A stretch of DNA of 64,000 nucleotides from Globisporangium splendens (lineage: Eukaryota; Oomycota; Peronosporomycetes; Pythiales; Pythiaceae). The stretch lies in contig VFIW01000021.1 in NCBI GenBank assembly GCA_006386115.1, positions 372,001-436,000 of the forward strand. Direction: 5' to 3'. Each line of letters opens with the position of its first letter. The stretch's first letter is position 1. The notes beneath the pieces were generated by a model, which made no database searches, was not told the origin of the DNA, and worked only from the letters and a program-made list of their open reading frames with translations. Positions 51,672 to 64,000 of the stretch are shown here, in pieces. A program made the position numbers and the translations under genes.

Positions 51672-54600
51672 ATGGAGGGATGGGTGCCAGTGGCAAATGC
51701 CGACGCGATTGCAGTCCCACCATCGTCGCCGCACGACGAGAGAAAGACAACGAATGACCCAGCGGCGGCGTTCGCGCCTCATGATGTGGCGGTGGCAGCA
51801 GCAAAGGACACGTCAAAAGTCAGCGCACAATCGCCCACGAGTGTTCTGCACGAAGACAAGGATGTAAAGCAGCACCAGTTGTGCTTCGGATGTCTGTGCG
51901 TCGTTTTCGAAGCCAAGACTGATGTGCTCCACTGTCGAGGCAAAGCGTTAGCAAATGCGACGCCGAGCGCGCGTACGCGGAAGCTCCACGCTAAAGCCTC
52001 TGCGGATCTGGGCAATCAGTATGGTGTCAGCAAAGTGTTTGGGGTCGAAAGTGATACCATGACTTGGAAGGACGAGATTCAGCTCTTTGCGCCGTCACCT
52101 GCTGCCTGCATACTGCCGCTCGAAGAGGAGCTGTTCGTGGAAATGTATGAGATTCACAGCGAAGTAGAGCACGAGTTGCTCAGGAGTGGTCGCGTAAGTG
52201 CGCACAGCGTGTTGCAAGAAGAAGCAAAAGAGATGGACGCAGTGGTGATCGGGCTTTCACGACGAGCAGGACGAGGATTTGCTGGGACGATGACGCTCCG
52301 TGCCGATTTTCAGGAATTCGCATCTATCCTTCCGTTGAACCAATTGACGCGGCAGCAGCCAGCACCGAGTACTGGACAAGGCAAGCTTGCCATCGTCGCA
52401 CTTGGATGCGTTGGACTCGAGGTGAGTTCTCATTGTATTGTGTGTGCTCTTGCTGAAATGAATGATTTTCTGACCTTATGTGGCTTCACCCTTTCCAGGA
52501 GACACTTCAGCCAGTGTTGACAGAGTCAATCAATAATCGAGATGAATATGTGCAAAGTTCAGATGTCGCCAAATGGGGGGAACACTCGCTCTCGCCTGTC
52601 GCCGCTGCTGTGGGCATCGATGTGCCTAAATGGCCACCAGCGATCTTTGTGTGGAAAGTAGTAGACGACAAAGTGGACAACCGTGCTGACGAGAACTTTG
52701 CTAACACGAGGACGGCGTTAGCAAGCAAGCAGAGTTACCAATATGAAGGCATCGGGCATGCAAGTCTCCCGTTGTTCCCAAGCATCACCCAGGAGAAGCA
52801 TTTGGCGCCTTTCAGCTTACCAGTTGTCACACTCTCACGGGATCAGCAAGGGAAAGAGCTCGAAACACGCAAGTGTGGGTCTATAGACCTTGAGATTCAA
52901 GTTTTGGATCGCGGTGCGACTGCTTCTGTCTTACTGGCAAACGAGGACATCGTGAAGCTGTCTCTGCACCAGCTTCAAAGGTCCTGTGACAGCAGCGCTC
53001 TGTTCGATACGCTTTCCAGTACGGCTCACCTACGAATCCTGCTACTGCGTAGTGGTAATCGCTCTGATGGTTCTTCTTCTGACCGGAAAGATCGACTACA
53101 GCGTGAGACTTTGCTCCGCGATGTTACTGTGCACCTCCGTCCCGGTGTAGAGTCGAGCGAAGTGAACGAGACCGTCGACATCTCGCAAGCCATCGGTAGC
53201 CTAGAAAGCCACAAACGAGACGCCGTATTAGCGATTCAAGTGTGCGACGTGGCACGGAATCCGCTCGGACAAACGCATATTCGATTCGGGAAAGACTGGA
53301 AAACGCGACTGCCACAAAAGCAGAAAGTGTGGTATCCACTCTACGCGAGCGGATCCGAGGAGGCGACAGCTCGGGTTCGGCTAAGTCTCTGTTTGATTTC
53401 GAAGCAAGAAGCCGCCAAGTCTGCGGAGAGAGTTGCCAATATCACAGGGAAACTTTGCGTCGAAGTGAAAGAAGCCGTGCTGTTGGCGCATGGGCAGCAA
53501 CCCATTGAAAGAGCTCCTTCAGATCCCGCAACTGCAGCAGCCGCCGCAAGCATTCACGTGTGGCTAACCAACAAAGTGTCGAGCGTACCTTTGAAAAAAG
53601 GACGAACGCGGAAAGCGCAGTTTGATGTCGACACGCATCGTTGGGTGTGGCGGAACGAGTGGATCACGGCAGACCGAACCATCGACGATTTAGACGACGA
53701 CACAATGCGTTTCGAGCTAGTCTCCAATCTTCTCGGTTGCTCGTTAATTGGGGAGTTGATGATTGCAGCATTGAGCCACTCGCTTGGCCTCGAGCCTCGC
53801 GTTATTGCGACAAATGAGGACTGGGTCTCGTTAACCGCGTCGCCGGGAGGAAAAGCGGGCAACAGTAGTGCACTTTCTCCAATTGCAGAAGCTCAGCTGC
53901 TCGTGCGAACGGCCTACGTCCCAGGGCTCGTTGGTGACTTGGAACTCAGTTTCGGACCCACACAGTCACTTCCCGGATCGTTGGCTCATCGAAGTATTGC
54001 CATGGAGAATCAGTTTATGAAATGCACGTGACAGACTCGATCGTACACAACAGAAATGCTGGGGCTCTATTATGACGAGAATGAGTCCAGCATGCGAGAG
54101 ACCACGCTTGCGATTCCACTGGACTTAAGAGTATCCAATAGCGAGGACGAAGCGAGCCAAGTGTTGCCGTCGCTGCGTGTGCAATGGATGGGGTTTACAA
54201 AAGTGATTCCTAGCGTTTGTGTGGGTGAATTCAGAGTGGATCTTCCAGCACTGTGATCTGCAGGGTTGACAACGACGACTATGGTGAAGACGAGCGCGTC
54301 TGCATACAAGTGGTATGCAGTGTACGGTCTGCACGACTCGACTAGGCAAACAGGGTTTATGAGTATGCGCGTCACGTTCCGCTTGTCTCGGCGAGCCACT
54401 CAACGAAACTCTCCAGCCGTGACAGCGTTAAATCACCACCCAGCAACCGCAGAAACGAAGGAGTTGCCTGTTAATAAGTGGTCACACGTGGAACAACGAC
54501 GAACCGCGGCAGCGGATAGCCTCATTGTGTGGAAAAAGCTCTTTTATCTGCTGGACGAAAATGGAAACGGACACATCGATCGGACCGAGTTCAAGCACGT

Positions 54601-57600
54601 GATCTTGCATCACGTGGACGGTATGGTGCTCCAAATGTTGCCCTTCATGCTTTGCAATTACTGTCACACTGACAAATGTGGTGCTTGCCATTCGTGTCTC
54701 TGTCAATGTAAATGATTATTTAGCATTGGCCGCATCACCGGACGGCCAGAGCCTCTTCCAGCTCTTGTTTGGTGCAGCGACTCCATCGGAAACGCAGCTA
54801 GAAGCACTCTTCGCGGGAATGGATGTCAACGATGATAATGTGCGTCATTTCTCGTACTCCCTTGCATATAATGGCGTAGTGGTGCTTATGGTCGTGTGTC
54901 TGTGTGCTTGTTTACGTTAGGAAATTGAATGGAGTGAGTATCTTCGCTTTCTTCGTCGAAAGCAGCAGGAGCGTGATGGCGGCATCATCCATGATGAGAC
55001 TGAGCTTCCTGGTGACGAAGACAACAAGGAGGAGGAGTCGCAATTGGCCGCACTCCCGATCTCCGCCATGACCCAGAAGAACGAATTGCGCACGAAAAAG
55101 CGAGAAGATGTGAATGCGACACCATCGGTGCGTGCTCCTCCGTGCCAAGACACAGTTAATGCGAGGCAAAGTCGGCAACAATCGAAGAGCATCCCTCCTC
55201 CATTCCCACCGACGGCAACGCCGTTGAGAGCAAGCAAAGAGACTCCATTAGCTCCACGAAAAGAGTTAACAAAGTCAGTGACAGACGTCGGCCAGTTGCC
55301 AGTGCCTCCAGGACCAACACCTCAGGTTGAGACCCGAAGAAGACCTTCTCGAGCGCACAGTGGATCCACAGCTTCGCCATCTAGTACCGGTGAGCTTGTC
55401 CGTACTGATCAGCTCGATGCGCTCAGGCCTCAATTACAGCAAGTGGAAGATCGTCTCGACGCAAAAGACGATGAGTGCAATCATGTCCGTCGAGAACTCG
55501 CTTCAGTGCAGGCGATTCTCTCACTAGAGCAGCAAAAGTATGCATCGCTGAACACGGAGTACCAGCTTTTGCAGAGGCAGTGCCAGAGTCTCCAACTCAC
55601 GAGGCAGAAGACCGCAATTCAAGAGGAGGCGAAAGACGTGCATGTCAGAAGGCAAAGCGAACGTTCCACGCATTGCAGAGCGCAGATGCGCTTACGAAGA
55701 AACGGCGTTGTGCTGCGGTGAAACTACAGCGATTCGTGCGATGTCACCTGCACCGCAAAACGAGAGCCATGATGACTCAGGTTCGTCAACTCTCAGCGCA
55801 GATTATTCAAAAGTATGCGCGTCGGCTGCTGTGTGTACGCGCTTGGAAACAAAAGAAAGTATCCATTTTGAAGCTTCAGTGCTGGGTACGACAGCGATTG
55901 GCGCGCTGCGTGGGTGCACGCCTTCGTGACGCAACGCATGTGATCGCGCGAGCTGTGCATTCGTGGGTATGCAGGTGGAAATGGAAACGCTTACGAGCGA
56001 GTGTGCGTCGGATGCAGCGATGGTGGCGGCGTATAGCACGCCGTCTCGCTATGTTAGTGCAACAAAATGCTGCGGTGATGTTCACCCAGCGATGCTGGCG
56101 GCGCTGGCAACGGAAACGCCGTCTGGAAGAGGGAAATGCATTTCTCGAGCGATTCGAGGCGGGAGTTTGCATTCAAGCGACTTGAAGAAGTAGAATTGCG
56201 CGAGCACACGTTGCACACGAGCGCATTCTCTGGAGTGTGCACTTGGAGCGAACCAAAGCGGCAGCACGGATTCAAGCGAGTTGGCGGTGTTGACAGCAGC
56301 AGGTGTTGCAGTCCGAGTCAAATCACGAGCATGAGATGCACGGGAACGCTGCTGGTGCTGTATTTGCAGGAGAGCTCGAGAGACTTGTGGACGATGAGGC
56401 ATCAAGCGATCCTCTAGACAGACCGGTATCCAGTGGTGACGACACATTGGAGGATGCTGCAGATAACCAGGGATTTGGAGATGCATGCATGCCACCCAGT
56501 AATGAAGAAACCCAGGAGGAAGAACAAGTCAGTGACAGTGATGCTGTTGGTGACGTTGGTAATGGCGAGAGCGATGATGGTGAAGATGGAGAAGATGGAG
56601 AAGGGGAAGAAGGAAATTTGTCAGATATCGAGTGCGAAGCTGATGGAACGACAACAACTGATGAAGCAAATGGCTGTGCTGCGTCTGTGGATGGAAATGG
56701 TGCTCAGGATACCAAGGAATTGCCAAAACAAATCGACGATCTCCCAGAGGATTTTGAGTCCATGGCGGGCAAAGTCGGGCACGAACGTATTGCAGAACAA
56801 CCGGTTACAGCAGGCATCACAGAAGTGATTGGCAGTGTTGTGGACACGATTTGTGCCATGGTTTCCACAAATTTAGACTCGCGTGCGGCTTTGCAAGAAG
56901 AGGGTCGAATCTACACACCCGAGGTGTCTGCATTGGCCGATACGAGAACCGCAACCTCGAGCAGTAGTGCCAACGCAATGGGACATGAAAATGCGTCAGA
57001 AGGTATAGCACATGTTGATGAGGAGGATGAAGATTACCATCGGCAGGGTAAAATGCCACAACAGCAAGAGCCATTGCAAGATATGGTCAGTGGCATCAAC
57101 AATTCAGGACTTGCGCTAGAAGGCGTAGCAAGTTCTGATAGCTGTGTATCCGATTCGTGTCCAGCAGAGCGCATTGATCCCGAGTCGGCAAAGAGATGTG
57201 AAGCTGATGTCGCCACATCTGAAGATCTGGTTGACACTTTTGCGAAGCAAGCGATGGATGCGATGCTAGTTACATTGGAACGCATTCAAGTGTTAGAAGA
57301 AGCTCCATCGTATGCAAGTTCAGAAGTGAGAGATCTTTGTGAGGCCATCGAAGGCAGGCAACTTTGTGGGCTTGACAGTGAAGAGGATACGAAAAGTGAA
57401 GCATCACTTGATGTTGCAACGGAAGCAGCAGCACCGCTAGATTCTAGTCCCGTTGACATCGGTGGTGATTCGGCAGCACCTGGTGATAAGGAAGTGCGGG
57501 ACATCTCGCCAGCTGCGAAGTGTGCAGGCGCTCCTACGGACAGTTCTACAGCACCGTTGGGCACTACTGAAGAGCTCACCAGAGTGAATCATCGAGTGCA

Positions 57601-58455
57601 GCTTGTCGAAGTAGCGGCGAATTGAAGGGATCGAGTGAAACAGAGTCGTTGGCGAGAGTCTACGAAACAGATCGTAGTGGCAAAGATCAAGTAGTGAATG
57701 TGGTATCAATAGAAGAAGATGAAAACGAGCACCAGGTCTCATCTGAGCGTGATGTTGAGGTCGAGTCGGATCAAGTGCTTGTCGATGATGCAGATCCAGC
57801 CACTGGAGACAACCTCGTCCAAGTCCACACAACCAAGCATGGATCTCCACGCGATCACTCAAATGCACCTGATGAACGTGAAGCAGATGATGCAGGAGCG
57901 ACAGACATGTCGAAGTTGGTGAACGGTAATGACTCTCCAAGTCATGGGGTTGACCAGACCCATCATCTTCCAAGCGTTGCAAGTCATCTACCAGCGTCAA
58001 CTCGTAATCACTCATCAGCAACATTGGCATCAGAAATTTCCGTTTTGGGAGAATCTAGTTTAGGAGAAGAAGATGGTGACGGAAGTGGTGGACAACGCGA
58101 GTTCAGTGTCGATTCGAACGACTTAATGTGGGAAGTCGACGAAATCGCATCATTCGGCACTGATGCAGCAGCTCCTCAATCTCATACTTTTGCGACGAGA
58201 TCGCGCAGATCGTCGAGCAGTTCGCGGCGGTCCAATCGGCGCATGGATAGCGAGCGGATACTTGCTGATCTGAACCAGATTGAAGGAGACAAGGCGTCAA
58301 AAGCATCGCCTCATGCGAGTCAGGCGAGTCGGGAGACGCTGACAGAACAAACTCCATTGATTGACCCTTCTGACTCGCAGTCGACACCTCTGTGGCCATT
58401 GGAGAGCGAGGAAAGATTGAGTCGTGAGCAGAACAGTGAAGACAAAGAGAGCTGA
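51672..58455 (+). pseudogene. Long C2 / EF-hand / IQ-repeat protein gene with in-frame TGAs and frame changes
   Basis: Coding sequence runs for 6.8 kb. Exon 1 (51672-52421) and the next (from 52499) encode C2-like beta-sandwich sequence. A C2 strand pattern (KWYAVYGL) ends near 54390. An EF-hand (LDENGNGHIDRTEF) lies near 54550, and a second (MDVNDDNEIEWSEYLRF) is assembled across an intron at 54841-54920. A coiled coil (55400-55640) is followed by at least five IQ-like motifs (55720-56290) and a very acidic Ser/Glu/Asp tail to 58455. In-frame TGA codons occur at 54029, 54254, 56183 and about 56294, and the frame changes near 55650 and at 57622. The architecture suggests a calcium- and calmodulin-linked membrane scaffold. 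It is either a pseudogene or mis-sequenced; I cannot name the family. Confidence 0.65.
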
Positions 58456-58815
58456 TTGTTTGAGTCATGGCAAGGCTCGTGATGGACGTGGAGATGGTAA
58501 CAGTGAGAAAGTGTGGCTGCTCGGAAGAACCACTGGTGGTGAACGGTGCTTATTTATGGTACTGACCAGTATGTTGATTATTTACGTAAAGTCTATAAAA
58601 AGCTGCAATTTACCGTGATGGTAAGAAAACCTACGGAATGAGCTGAACATTCACATAAAAACTGCACAACAGACAGTTTTTCAGGACTGAAAATCGACAG
58701 AATTGATCGACCAATGTGCATCGTTTATTCTCTAAATGCAGCTAGCTTTTCCTTCGCGCTGCCTTCGTATCTCTCTGTCTACTGTTGCCATTATCTACTT
58801 TCTCATAGCCGTCAC
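58456..58815. other. Region between convergent genes
   Basis: 360 bases between the C2/IQ gene and VPS13. AT-rich; no gene or repeat is seen. Confidence 0.4.
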
Positions 58816-61800
58816 CTACTGCTGCTGTTGCTGAGGCTGAGGCTGGGACAGCGAGCTAAAACTCCTCGTCGGGAGCAATGTCGGAATTCGAAACATCGGG
58901 TACTCGAAAGCGCCGCGCTGCTGGTGGTGCACTGGCCACGGAGACCGATCAATTGGCGAGGCGCCAATGCTCCACTGCTCATTTGCACTACTACTACCCG
59001 AATTCGTCTTCGTGATGAGTGACCTTTCCATTTGCTGCAGCATGGCGCGAACGAAAAGCATCTTGCTATCCGGGAGCGCGACGACGTACTTGTTCAGCAA
59101 CATGCCATTCAGCACGACTGGCGCTCGTCGTCGTTGGTTGAACTCTTCTCGGATAAAGTAGATTGTCATCTCGTCGTGACCCTTGCTCTCTATCATGACG
59201 ACTTCATCGGTAAGAAGCTCCCATTCAACGTCGTACTTCTGGGACCCCCTCGCATCGAGCAGGAGGATGCGCTTGCGTGTGACCAAGAAGCATTTCTGTT
59301 TTAGGTCCACATGACCCAAATATCCATCAGCACGGTATCGCCCGCCTCGCAGTTTGCTTACAATCTCTTCCCCGAGCGACTCGATGTACGAGTAGACTTT
59401 CAACCTTCTCGTCCGGAAATCGATAAAACGAGGTGGCCGCACACGCCTCAGCAGCGCTTTTGTGTTTGGATCGACAGCATCTCGCAGCGTCGCTGTAGTT
59501 GTCGCGGCTGCGAGTGAGATACCCAGAAGCGGCTTGAGAACCAGACCGAACACACCAGCAAAAATCCCCGGGACCACGCCTCGAATACCGTTCACCTCCA
59601 CCGAGTGAATGGGTGACACGACAATACCGGAGATACCCTGCGCGAACCCTTGATAGATGTTTCTTGTTGCTGGGTAGCCCGTGTAATCGTCAAGCTTCAG
59701 ACATGCTTCGGAGAGTCCAAGTGAGCTTGCGGTCAGAATACGCGAGTTGAAATCCAAGAATGTGTACACTGAGGCTCGAACCAGTGACAAGGTTCCTCTT
59801 CCCATTCCAAATGCGAACTCTTGTGGACTCTGGGGGTCGTGTGAATAAAGAGAACAACATGCATCTCGAGTCAGTAATCCACACAATACCTAGTTCACAA
59901 TTTGACTTGAACGTACCTTCGATATGCCATAAGCTGGTTCGTAGATGAAATCTTGGAAACCTGCTTTCAGATTCTTCCACGCAATCATCGGGTTGCCCAG
60001 CACGTCAACACTGCCTAAGATCACGTACGCCTGGCGGAGCGCTTCACTTTGATAGTGAGAAGTCAACCGAGTGGCCAGCGCGTCAGGCTGCATGAACGAG
60101 TGATTAATCTCAAGCGCCTTCAGCTTGAACGGTGCGTTGGCGATCTTGGTTAAACTCGTTCCAATTGCATTCAAGATCAGTCGGAGCGGACCAACCGTGA
60201 TGACGGAAGAATCACGTGACGAATCCGAGAACGAATGCATACTGGAATTCGAGACAGAGCTCCCATACTGTCCGTCAACGATAGCGCTTGCTCCACTGCC
60301 GAACGTGAAACTCACTGTCGCCTATTTTGCATGCATGCAACACAAATTAGGGTTATTACTGCACAGGAAGGAATACAGGTTAAATAGACGATGAAGTGCA
60401 CTTACTCGGATCGGGTCGATGTAGAATTCTTCAAAGTAGAGCTTCTTCTCTTCGTCCTTGGTCACAAACTTACCCTGGATTGGGTAAATTGGTATGGACG
60501 CCGAATAATTCTGGCCAGTCGTGCTGGCAAGATAGTTCTCGTGCACAGAGGAGCGGTTCGTGTGCAGTGACGCATTCGATGGGGCGACTGATGTCGATTC
60601 TTCCTCTTCGCGGATGGCAGCCAAGATCTTCACATTCACTTCGAGGCTTGCATTGAAGTCTTCTAGTAGCAAGTTGTTACGCCCTCCGCCAGACGCAGCG
60701 CCACTCTTGGATTTCCCCATGTAATCTGTACTTGCATTTGCATGGATCATGAGGGGAGCCAAGTGGGAAAGAAGAGATCCATCGACACGAATGTGGACAG
60801 GGAGTGCCCTCGCACTGAAATGGCGAATGAAATTGATCCCTGCGTACTCGTCGTGCTTGACCAAGTAAATCTGCAAGGCTGGAACGTTCATAATCTCCCC
60901 ATTCACATTTTGTGACCTTGAAGCTGAGTTGGAAAATCGCAACAGGACAGGGAACGGCGTCGTTTGCAGTTGATTGTCGATCTGTACGTCACTGATTTCG
61001 AAACGAGTTGCAATTATTCGAGCTGTTGTCTCGCGCTCCAGTCGGGATACTGCACCATCGCTTCCAGTGATGAATGCACTCGTTTTCTCACGATCTTCCT
61101 CACTCATGATCACCTCCAAGAATATGCCAGATACGGACATATACATCAGCTCCTTCGGGATACCGTCCACCACGGAGACTCCAACACCTTGTAATTGAAG
61201 AACCAAATGGAGCGACGGAGCTGTGACGAACCGACGCAAGAATTCATGTCCACCGGTTTCCTTCGTTGTGGCATTGTCAGATGACGCTGCCAGCAAGTCG
61301 TTGCTTCTGTCACCGCGGAGGCGGGCATCGGTAAAGCGCAAAACACGAGTCGGTCCATCTGTCGAAACTTCGATGCCCAAGGTTCCTCCCAACGCATCTG
61401 GATATCTCTGAATCTTGTCGAGCAAAAACGTACCGATACGCAGCGGTCGACTATTGTCACCAGCAGCGGAAGGCAGCATGTCGACAACCAGCATTCGTTC
61501 TTGTGTCGGTTCGTCCCATGCGTAGTCCAGACTGTGGTGCGGAAGCAGAATCTCACTTCTTCGAACACGGTGTTGATGGATGCGGAGCGTTTCCAGCGAG
61601 TAATTCTCAACTCGGTATGGCGGGGCGCTGGCGCTTTCTTCGCGGAAGTACACACAAACGCACGAGCCATCCAACTTCAAGGTAAGGCGAAGCAGCTTGC
61701 TCTCTCGCGTAGACTCGTGACGCATTCGTACTGCATATTCTCCTGATTCTCCAAGTGGGACTGCACCACTCCATGACCAACCGTACTCAGCTAACCGGCA

Positions 61801-64000
61801 GCGAATGGCTCGCGTTTTTCCAAAGCGGAGGGTCCAGTGGAAGTCTGCATATGCTCCGGCCTCCAAGTGAACGACGGAGTTCATCGACGACATCATGCCG
61901 TTGTTTGGTAAATGCACCGAGCTGCCGATATCGATGGCCGAAGCAGTCGCGCTGCTGAACTTCGCAGACGAGTGGCAGACTTCGATAGCACAGTCAAGCG
62001 TGTTGATAAGCATAAACCGTGGTGTAAGCATGACAACTTTGGTGCGCGAATATCGTCCCTTGGCAGCACTGATCGAATACCCGATACTGTAGTTCTTGCT
62101 TGCTCCATAATCCGCAGCTTCAATCTCACCAGACGTACCCGTTTGATCCAGCACAATCACATCGGACCACCTTCGCTGGGAATTCTCTTTCGCAGAATCG
62201 ATATTTGCTGTTTCGTCGTCGTTCACACGTAAGCGAACGCATCCTTTCTCTGAGCGGTAGTCAGAATGGCAAACTTGCAAAACTTCCAATTGACCCAGGG
62301 CTTTTGGGTCATCCATCGATTTCGGCAGCAAATCCAGCAGTCCTTTGATTGGAGGTACACCTGGGAGAAGACATGGATGACGGCGCTTTCGTTCGGTGCG
62401 TCCATCGCCTCCCAATTGCACCAATTCATCTGACTGGTTCATTGATCCTAAATCCGATCCGTCACCGTTTACTGCATTGGACATGTGTGGAGCATAAACC
62501 AGGTGAGGATTTCGTTCGTGTTTTGCGAGCCTAGCTCGCTGGTTTTCCTTGAGCAAGAGCTCTTCTCGGTCAAGTCGTTTTTGCCCAGCAAGCATCCTGT
62601 AAAAAAGAAAAAAAAAACAGTTAGGATTGTGCTTCGTGAGTCTAAGACGCCTCCAGTGATACACTTACGTTGTTAGGTGCTCGTGGCCGATGCGCTCTTC
62701 GTCATATTCATACTCCAGCTTCAAGCCCGTCAGATTCACAATCCAGTAAGGCACGTACAGGAATATCTCTCGGCACTTGCTCTCACGCACTTCGGATTCC
62801 GCAGTGATGTACAAATAGGAGTCAGTCACGACATCCTTCATTTTGATCCGCTCAAAGTCGACAACATCTTTGCCAAGAAGAATCGGTTCACTCCACTCGA
62901 AACCTTTCATTCGAACACTCAGCTCGAGCGGGGTATCCCAGTCCGACAAATGCCACACCAACGTGTCAGCAATGTTGATGACGCCGCGTTCACGAAGTCG
63001 TTGCTGGCTGTCTTCCCATCCCTGGTGAAGCTTGGACGAGTCTTCGGTCTCCGGAATCCAATCACTCGGCGTAAAGAGACAAAACTCTAGCGGTCCTGCT
63101 GTCAGGTTGTGGAGGACGAGTGGTGGGTGGAAGGATAGTGTGCGATGGTACACTGCTCCACTCGAGTTGGAGAGGCAAGCATTCATGACAAATGGGCGAA
63201 CCGGTCGATCACTGTACAAACGATGGAACTTCATCGTGTTTTGCGCACTCTCCATCTCATTCGAGTTCGTGTTAACTGTATCTCGGTCAAGCAGCGGTAA
63301 GCGAACACGCGCTTTCGCATACGCCTTCGGAAGAGTCTTCGTGCTTACATCTCCAGGCTGGATCTCTGGTGGGCGTACCAGAACGTAACCTTCACCTAAC
63401 GACACCAAATGCAGCGGGACTGGAACGACCGAGGAGGCTTTGACCACTGACTTCCACGATGGAATTTCCATCCCGTGGGGACCAGTAGATCCTGATATGC
63501 GCGAAGCATAACGTGTTGGAGGCGGCATGAACTCCACTTCCAGGTCTGATCCCGTGTTGTTCTCCAGAAGCAGAGTGGATCGTACAACAAAAAACTTGCA
63601 CCCTCTCTCCACCAGCACATCGATCACGCACTCGCATTTACGAAGTTTTGCGAAAGTATTGTCGCCATCAGTGTCCACTAACGCATACATCCGTGAGTCA
63701 ACCTGGTCCACTGGAATTGCTGTCTCGCTTTGCCATTTTGATCCATGGCTGGACTCATCATCAGTCAGTTCTTCATCGACGTACACTGAAATATAAACTT
63801 GACGATTGTTCCCAGGATAACTCTTGTCTTCGCCATTTCCTGGATACTGGAAGCCTTCACCAGTCTTCTGATCGTTGAAGAAAGGCTCCTCATTCGCGTC
63901 AGCTTCGACGAATTCCAGAGGTTCCTCGCCTCCAGGAAGGAGAGTACTAGCTTTACACGACTTTCCCCAGTAATGAAGATTCAAGCCAGTATTGTTTCGG
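58816..64000 (-). CDS. VPS13: VPS13 lipid-transfer protein, C-terminal part (partial, runs off right edge)
   Basis: Bridge-like lipid transporter at membrane contact sites. Visible exons on the minus strand are 64000-62669 (open at the edge), 62596-60406, 60321-59916 and 59829-58816; all borders are GT...AG and in frame. The part shown covers the adaptor-binding (VAB/SHR-BD) repeats (NNTGLNLHYW, LLENNTGSDLEVEF, HPPLVLHNLTAGPLEF, YWIVNLTGLKLEYEY), then the C-terminal region GPLRLILNAIGTSL...QAYVILGSVDVLGNP and FIYEPAYGISK, then the amphipathic GFAQGISGIVVSP...GVFGLVLKP segment and a PH-like end. The tail is a Gln-rich QPQPQQQQQ. The N-terminal chorein half must lie beyond 64000. More than 1,600 residues of this protein are in view, with no break. 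Confidence 0.93.

Noticed and set aside
51672..58455. Alternative genetic code or selenocysteine to explain in-frame TGA codons
   Set aside because: Other genes in the window end normally at TGA (patatin lipase, PAP-A), the frame also shifts twice, and every TGA fits a CGA origin.
1..64000. tRNA, rRNA or other structured RNA genes
   Set aside because: None recognised by eye on either strand; a covariance-model search would be needed to be sure.

Overview
This window is nuclear DNA of a eukaryote, almost certainly an oomycete. It has compact protein genes with short introns (about 70-115 nt, mostly GT...AG) and a Crinkler-like effector relic whose LxLY-type motif resembles the Pythium branch. 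It also carries a Mutator-like element of the SWIM/Ulp1 kind common in oomycetes, and membrane phosphodiesterase, VPS13 and FRO-type reductase genes. A Pythium/Globisporangium-like source is my inference.

Layout. 1-5.4 kb: a broken non-LTR retrotransposon (endonuclease, reverse transcriptase, RNase H), ending against a minus-strand relic of a second LINE. 5.8-9.9 kb: an IQ/WW protein gene, tail to tail with the 13-exon APC6/Cdc16 gene. 11.9-14.0 kb: a patatin/SDP1-type lipase. 14.8-17.4 kb: a dead Mutator-like element with 40-bp palindromic TIRs and transposase plus Ulp1-like remnants. 17.8-18.5 kb: cysteine dioxygenase. 18.8-22.7 kb: a membrane cyclic-nucleotide phosphodiesterase gene, broken internally and interrupted at its 3' end by a second, 5'-truncated copy of the same LINE with a perfect 14-bp target-site duplication. 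23.1-24.1 kb: a J-domain membrane chaperone.

24.6-38.5 and 47.1-51.4 kb hold what looks like a phosphate/iron acquisition neighbourhood: two purple acid phosphatases, two MINPP/phytase-type histidine phosphatases and three FRO/NOX-type ferric reductases. Two of the reductases form a head-to-head inverted pair with a nearly identical 1.88-kb tract, which suggests gene conversion. Between the two blocks lie a frameshifted Crinkler-like gene (40.6-41.7 kb) and a CID/CCCH RNA-binding gene (42.7-45.7 kb).

51.7-58.5 kb: a long C2/EF-hand/IQ gene interrupted by four in-frame TGA codons and two frame changes. 58.8-64.0 kb: the C-terminal part of VPS13, running off the right edge.

Premature stops and frame changes recur (LINEs, phosphodiesterase, Crinkler, C2/IQ gene) beside genes with clean splicing. 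These may be true decay or local base-call errors; the sequence alone cannot tell.
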